Shown piece after piece: positions 61,138 to 64,000 of a DNA stretch of 64,000 nucleotides. Source of the DNA: Alistipes putredinis (GTDB lineage Bacteria > Bacteroidota > Bacteroidia > Bacteroidales > Rikenellaceae); assembly GCA_022009915.1 (NCBI GenBank), contig CP091730.1, positions 1,364,001-1,428,000 on the forward strand. The letters are read 5' to 3'. How positions within the stretch are numbered: the first letter of the stretch is position 1; each line of letters begins with the position of its first letter. A model generated the notes under the pieces. The model searched no databases, had not been told where the DNA came from, and saw only the letters and a list, made by a program, of their open reading frames with translations. The position numbers were made by a program, and so were the translations under genes.

Positions 61138-61743
61138 ATGAAAAATCCATTATCCTTGCAGCGGTATTCGCGCTCGCATTTTCGGCCGAGGTCTCGGCGC
61201 AAAGTCTGAAAGATATTATCGGAACCGTCGGCAACGTAGTAAGCGCCGTAGCCGGCAACGCGACGACCGAAAACTCGATTCTGGGTACGTGGAACTATAC
61301 GGCTCCTGCCGTCAGGTTCGAAAGCGACAATATGCTGGCCAGCGCCGGCGGAGCAATCGCCTCCAAAAACCGTGCAGGACAAACTCGACAAGTACTACCG
61401 AAAAGCCGGTATAAAACCCGGGGCCTGCACTTTCGTATTCAATGCCGACAAGACGTTTTCGGTTACGATTGCCGGCCGTACCACCTCGGGAACATACGAA
61501 CTCGATTCCAAGGCCGGAACAGTGGCCATGACGTTCAAGGTCGCAGGCATGAGAATAGCGACTTTCAGCGCCAACATCTACAAGACTTCGGGCAATCTCG
61601 CTCTCGCATTTACTGCCGACAAGCTCCTCGGTCTCGTGAAAACCGTAGTCGCCAAGGTTCCGAGCGCATCATCGACCGCAGCCGTCGGCGCCCTGCTGGG
61701 CAACTACGACGGTATGCTTGTGGGATTCGAATTCAGCAAATAG
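61138..61743 (+). CDS. DUF4923 lipocalin-like protein (copy 1)
   Basis: About 201 residues. Signal peptide (KSIILAAVFALAFSAEVSAQ), then SLKDIIGTVGNVVSAV, GTWNYTAPAVRFES, LASAGGAIASKTVQDKLDKYYRKAG, CTFVFNADKTFSV and a C-terminal LLGNYDGMLVGFEFSK. The GTW.Y..P.V.F and LDK.Y.K.G..PG patterns mark DUF4923, a Bacteroidetes family of unknown role with a lipocalin-like barrel. An A missing near 61141 and an A extra near 61370 break the frame and cancel. The second copy starts 10 bp later. Confidence 0.85.
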
Positions 61744-61753
61744 TTTTCCTGAA

Positions 61754-62371
61754 ATGAAGTTCAAAACAACGATTCTGACGCTGCTTGCCGCAGCTGGTCT
61801 AAGCCTTGAAGCCTCGGCCCAGTCGTGGGGCGATTTGCTCAGCGGCCTGTTGGGAGGTTCGGACACCTCGTCGCAGACCTCGCAGGCACCCGAAACCTAT
61901 CCCGAGTCGCTTACTGGTACGTGGAAATACTCCGCTCCGGAGGTCGTGTTCACCGGAGACGACATAGTTGCAAAACTCGGAAGCTCGATGGCTACCTCGA
62001 CAATCAAGGAACAGTTGAGCGCGTACTATACCAAAGCCGGAGTGACGCCCCAGACCTGCACGATTCAGTTCCGCAAGAACGGCAAATTCGTCGCAAAGGC
62101 TTCCCAGCATGAAATCGAAGGTCGTTACTCGTACAATGCCGCTTCGGGTGCATTGTCGGTAACCGCGACCGTGGAGAGTCTGGGCACGCGCACTTTCATC
62201 GGCAAGGTGACAGGAACGGGCAATGCGATAAGCGTCACGTTCGAGTCTGCGAAAGTGGCGGCCGTCGCCCGCGAGGTTCCGTCCGTGAACAGCGATTCGC
62301 GTCTCATGTCGCTTATCGGTCTTGTCGAGCAGTACAAGGGACTGTATGTGGGAGCGCAGCTCGTGAAGTGA
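61754..62371 (+). CDS. DUF4923 lipocalin-like protein (copy 2)
   Basis: Intact, 205 residues, paralogue of the previous gene. Signal peptide (TILTLLAAAGLSLEASAQ), Gly/Ser linker (LLSGLLGGSDTSS), GTWKYSAPEVVFTGDDIVAKLGSS, IKEQLSAYYTKAGVTPQTC and LVEQYKGLYVGAQLVK. The same positions as in copy 1 are conserved, including the AxLGxxMAxxxI stretch. Function unknown; predicted periplasmic. Co-transcribed with copy 1. Confidence 0.9.
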   Translation: MKFKTTILTLLAAAGLSLEASAQSWGDLLSGLLGGSDTSSQTSQAPETYPESLTGTWKYSAPEVVFTGDDIVAKLGSSMATSTIKEQLSAYYTKAGVTPQTCTIQFRKNGKFVAKASQHEIEGRYSYNAASGALSVTATVESLGTRTFIGKVTGTGNAISVTFESAKVAAVAREVPSVNSDSRLMSLIGLVEQYKGLYVGAQLVK

Positions 62372-62395
62372 CTTGCGTGCACGGTGCATATAAGA

Positions 62396-62424
62396 CGCCC
62401 GCATTCCGTTACGGAATGCGGGCG
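62396..62424. terminator. Bidirectional terminator
   Basis: CGCCCGCATTCCG / CGGAATGCGGGCG stem with a 3-nt loop between the convergent DUF4923 pair and the ParB-like gene. Confidence 0.9.
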
Positions 62425-62432
62425 CTTTCGTT

Positions 62433-62973
62433 TTATATTTTTTTCGCGATGCTGAATTCCTTGCCTGCGAAGAGTTCGGCAAGCCCTGTGATTTGTTTGA
62501 GGCGCAGCAGTTCGTCGCGGTCCATTCCGATGTTGCTCATAATCCAACGGTCGGACATGCCGGCTTTCGTTAGCTCGGAGACTATTTCGCCTCATGAGTT
62601 CTATGTTGTGCGTGCCGCGTGCGCGATTGTGGCGAATCGTCGAGGCCATGCGGTTGGAAATGTCCTTGCGTATGACGGCGACCGGCAACAGGCCTTTTTC
62701 GCGTTCGTAAATGCGGCGAGAGGTTTTGAGCACCATGTAGCGGTGATAGCCGTCCACCAGCTCGTAAATGTCCTCCACAGGGTCGTGATAGCATACGCAC
62801 GGCATGGTGTAGCCGTCCTCCCAGATGGACAGTTCTAAAAGTTTCATCTCGGGCGGGGCCACGATGTTGGGGTTGTAGCTGTTGGCTCTAACCTTTTCCA
62901 CCGGAACTGCCCGTATGTCGTATACCGGACTTCGGAAGTCCTCATCGGTTTCGGTCGGATTGCAGGGATTCAT
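62433..62973 (-). CDS. ParB/sulfiredoxin-fold protein (IbrB-like)
   Basis: About 179 residues. N-terminal ParB/Srx domain: VEKVRANSYNPNIVAPPEM (the NP..V..PEM box), IWEDGYTMPCVC, ELVDGYHRYMVLK (the GxHRxx box) and SNRMASTIRHNRARGTHNI. C-terminal helices (MSEIVSELTKAGMSDRW, LLRLKQITGLAELFAGKEF) look like a helix-turn-helix. With the PAPS-reductase-like gene that overlaps it by 32 bp, this is the IbrB/IbrA pair. The true function is not settled. One extra G near 62594 breaks the frame. Confidence 0.82.
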
Positions 62974-64000
62974 ATTTTTCCATTATTTTGGCTCTGCGCT
63001 GCTTCTCTGTTTTGTTGGGCGAAAATCCCATGTATTTGCAGGCATGGTCGTTTTTCATGATACAGATGCAGATGCGTTTGAATGTCGGCACTGTTTGAAT
63101 TCCGGAATGTCCATATCATCGAGATAGTCCATGCGGACTGGCTTTTTATCCGTCCGGTAAGGGCTGCTGTCGCCGACTTCAATCTTTATTCCCGCATCTT
63201 TGAGTTTCGCTATTGTCGCCTCCGAGAGGCATCCTCCCTTTTCATGCCAGAAACGGATGCTGACGGAGAGTTTTTCCAAATAGTTGTCGCGCGTGCTTTC
63301 GGGCAGCGTGGAGAGCAGAAAACGCATGTAGCTCTCCCATGTCATGCCCTCGGGCAGATGCACCGACTGCCAGCCGACTGCCGACGTATTGCCGTAAATC
63401 GAGGCGAAATTCGCACCGTTCACGCGACCCAGCATGCGTCCCCACGTATCGGGGTCGATAGCTCGGTAAAGGTGCAGGCTCGCAAGAGCCGGAGAGATGA
63501 ACGGGCTGGCGACGCGCTGGCTTTCGAGCGGTACGCCGGCTTTATGGAAAATGTCGTACAGACGATTGTAGTCCCACCCGAATTTGCCGTTGGCCGTCCA
63601 TACGTCCGTTGTCAGCCAGTCGTATATCGGATAGGCATTGCATATCTCGCGCTCTCCGACCCAGCGGCGAATCCATGAGCGTCCATGGAACTTGTTGTAG
63701 CTGCGGTTGCTGTATATGCAACGCCAGCGATTGAAACTCTCCTGCGTGCGGATTCCTATAAGGCAGCAGGTGGCTTTTGCTCCTTTGCGCTCGTGCAGCC
63801 AGCTCGCGAACCGGCTCTGAAATTCGTAATCCCACATCTGCGGGTCGTAGAAGTCGAAATCCTTTGCGGTATAGCTGTTTTCGGGCATCGGCCTGACCCA
63901 TGCCTTGCGCATGCTCTCGTCCCACGGACGCCAGTACTGCTGGTACATGGAGGCGCTGGTCGAGACCTTGAACGGTACGCAGATGCGGTACACGTCCAAT
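62942..64000 (-). CDS. PAPS reductase-like DUF3440 protein (IbrA-like), partial
   Basis: About 352 C-terminal residues; the start and the ATP-binding motif lie beyond the window. Visible: CVPFKVSTSASMYQQYW, FASWLHERKGAKATCCLIGIRTQESFNRWRCI, YPIYDWLTTDVWTANGKF and a C-terminal CICIMKNDHACKYMGFSPNK. The IGIRTQES and PIYDW.T.DVW patterns are those of DUF3440/PAPS-reductase-like ATP pyrophosphatases. A base is missing near 63092. The gene ends inside the ParB-like gene (32-bp overlap), so both are translated from one message. Confidence 0.85.

Overview
The window is about 55% GC chromosomal DNA from a gut Bacteroidales, most likely Rikenellaceae/Alistipes-like. The evidence is the -33 TTTG / -7 TAnnTTTG promoter grammar, type III glutamine synthetase, BatD/BatE, a Hc1-like histone H1 protein, DUF4923, DUF3127 and DUF4988/BspA families, and lipoproteins with a late second cysteine. 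No rRNA, CRISPR array or complete transposon was found. Four tRNAs are present: Ser-CGA, Gly-GCC, Pro-TGG and Pro-CGG.

Sequence quality dominates the reading. Most long genes, including housekeeping ones (proS, alaS, gpmI, fumarase, ridA, recR, both deformylases), are broken by single-base gains or losses, mostly in runs of A/T/G/C. I reconstructed about 80 such breaks by following the protein across frames. I treat them as consensus errors, annotate each gene over its full reconstructed span, and say where it shifts. Intact genes include two family-2 glycosyltransferases, lepA, an M23 peptidase, the PqqD, kinase and S24/S26-peptidase genes, cyclophilin, the SDR and the second DUF4923 gene.

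Layout. 0-3.4 kb: iron uptake (feoAB fusion, FeoB-associated protein) behind a lipoprotein deformylase. 3.6-7 kb: histone-like protein, two duplicated glycosyltransferases and a Stealth sugar-phosphotransferase. 7-10 kb: tRNA-Ser, FadL-type outer-membrane protein, Trp/Ser/Gly-rich lipoprotein. 10-29 kb: proS, fba, fumarase, batD-batE-recR, META lipoprotein, ridA, CaCA exchanger, lepA, gpmI, alaS, two M23 peptidases. 29-31 kb: glnN. 31.3-35.7 kb: a tightly overlapping operon pdxB - pqqD - ABC exporter - HPr-kinase-like - S24/S26 peptidase, a candidate peptide tailoring and export cassette. 36-40.4 kb: ureohydrolase, nhaA, FKBP, cyclophilin, DUF3127. 40.5-44.8 kb: tRNA-Gly with a duplicated 3' end, then an AT-rich islet carrying a YodC-like gene and a very large DUF4988/collagen/BspA surface protein. 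44.8-51.5 kb: CPA2 antiporter with Usp-like tail, an unexplained 860-bp region with a strong terminator, calycin-like lipoprotein, def, ruvX, C1 peptidase, lipoprotein. 52-54.8 kb: steroid 5-alpha-reductase, Old-Yellow-Enzyme reductase and SDR, the gene trio known for iso/allo bile acid formation in gut Bacteroidetes. 55-64 kb: DUF748/AsmA-like protein, two tRNA-Pro, a UvrD/AddA-like helicase-nuclease, two DUF4923 genes, and a ParB-like + PAPS-reductase-like (IbrB/IbrA) pair cut by the window end.

The most novel structural signal is a dispersed ~90-120 bp intergenic repeat (18.8, 47.0 and 60.9 kb, plus a half copy at 19.0 kb) that always ends in a TATATTTG promoter box 20-35 bp before the start of the gene downstream (ridA, the antiporter, the helicase). 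It looks like a mobile or recurrent promoter cassette.
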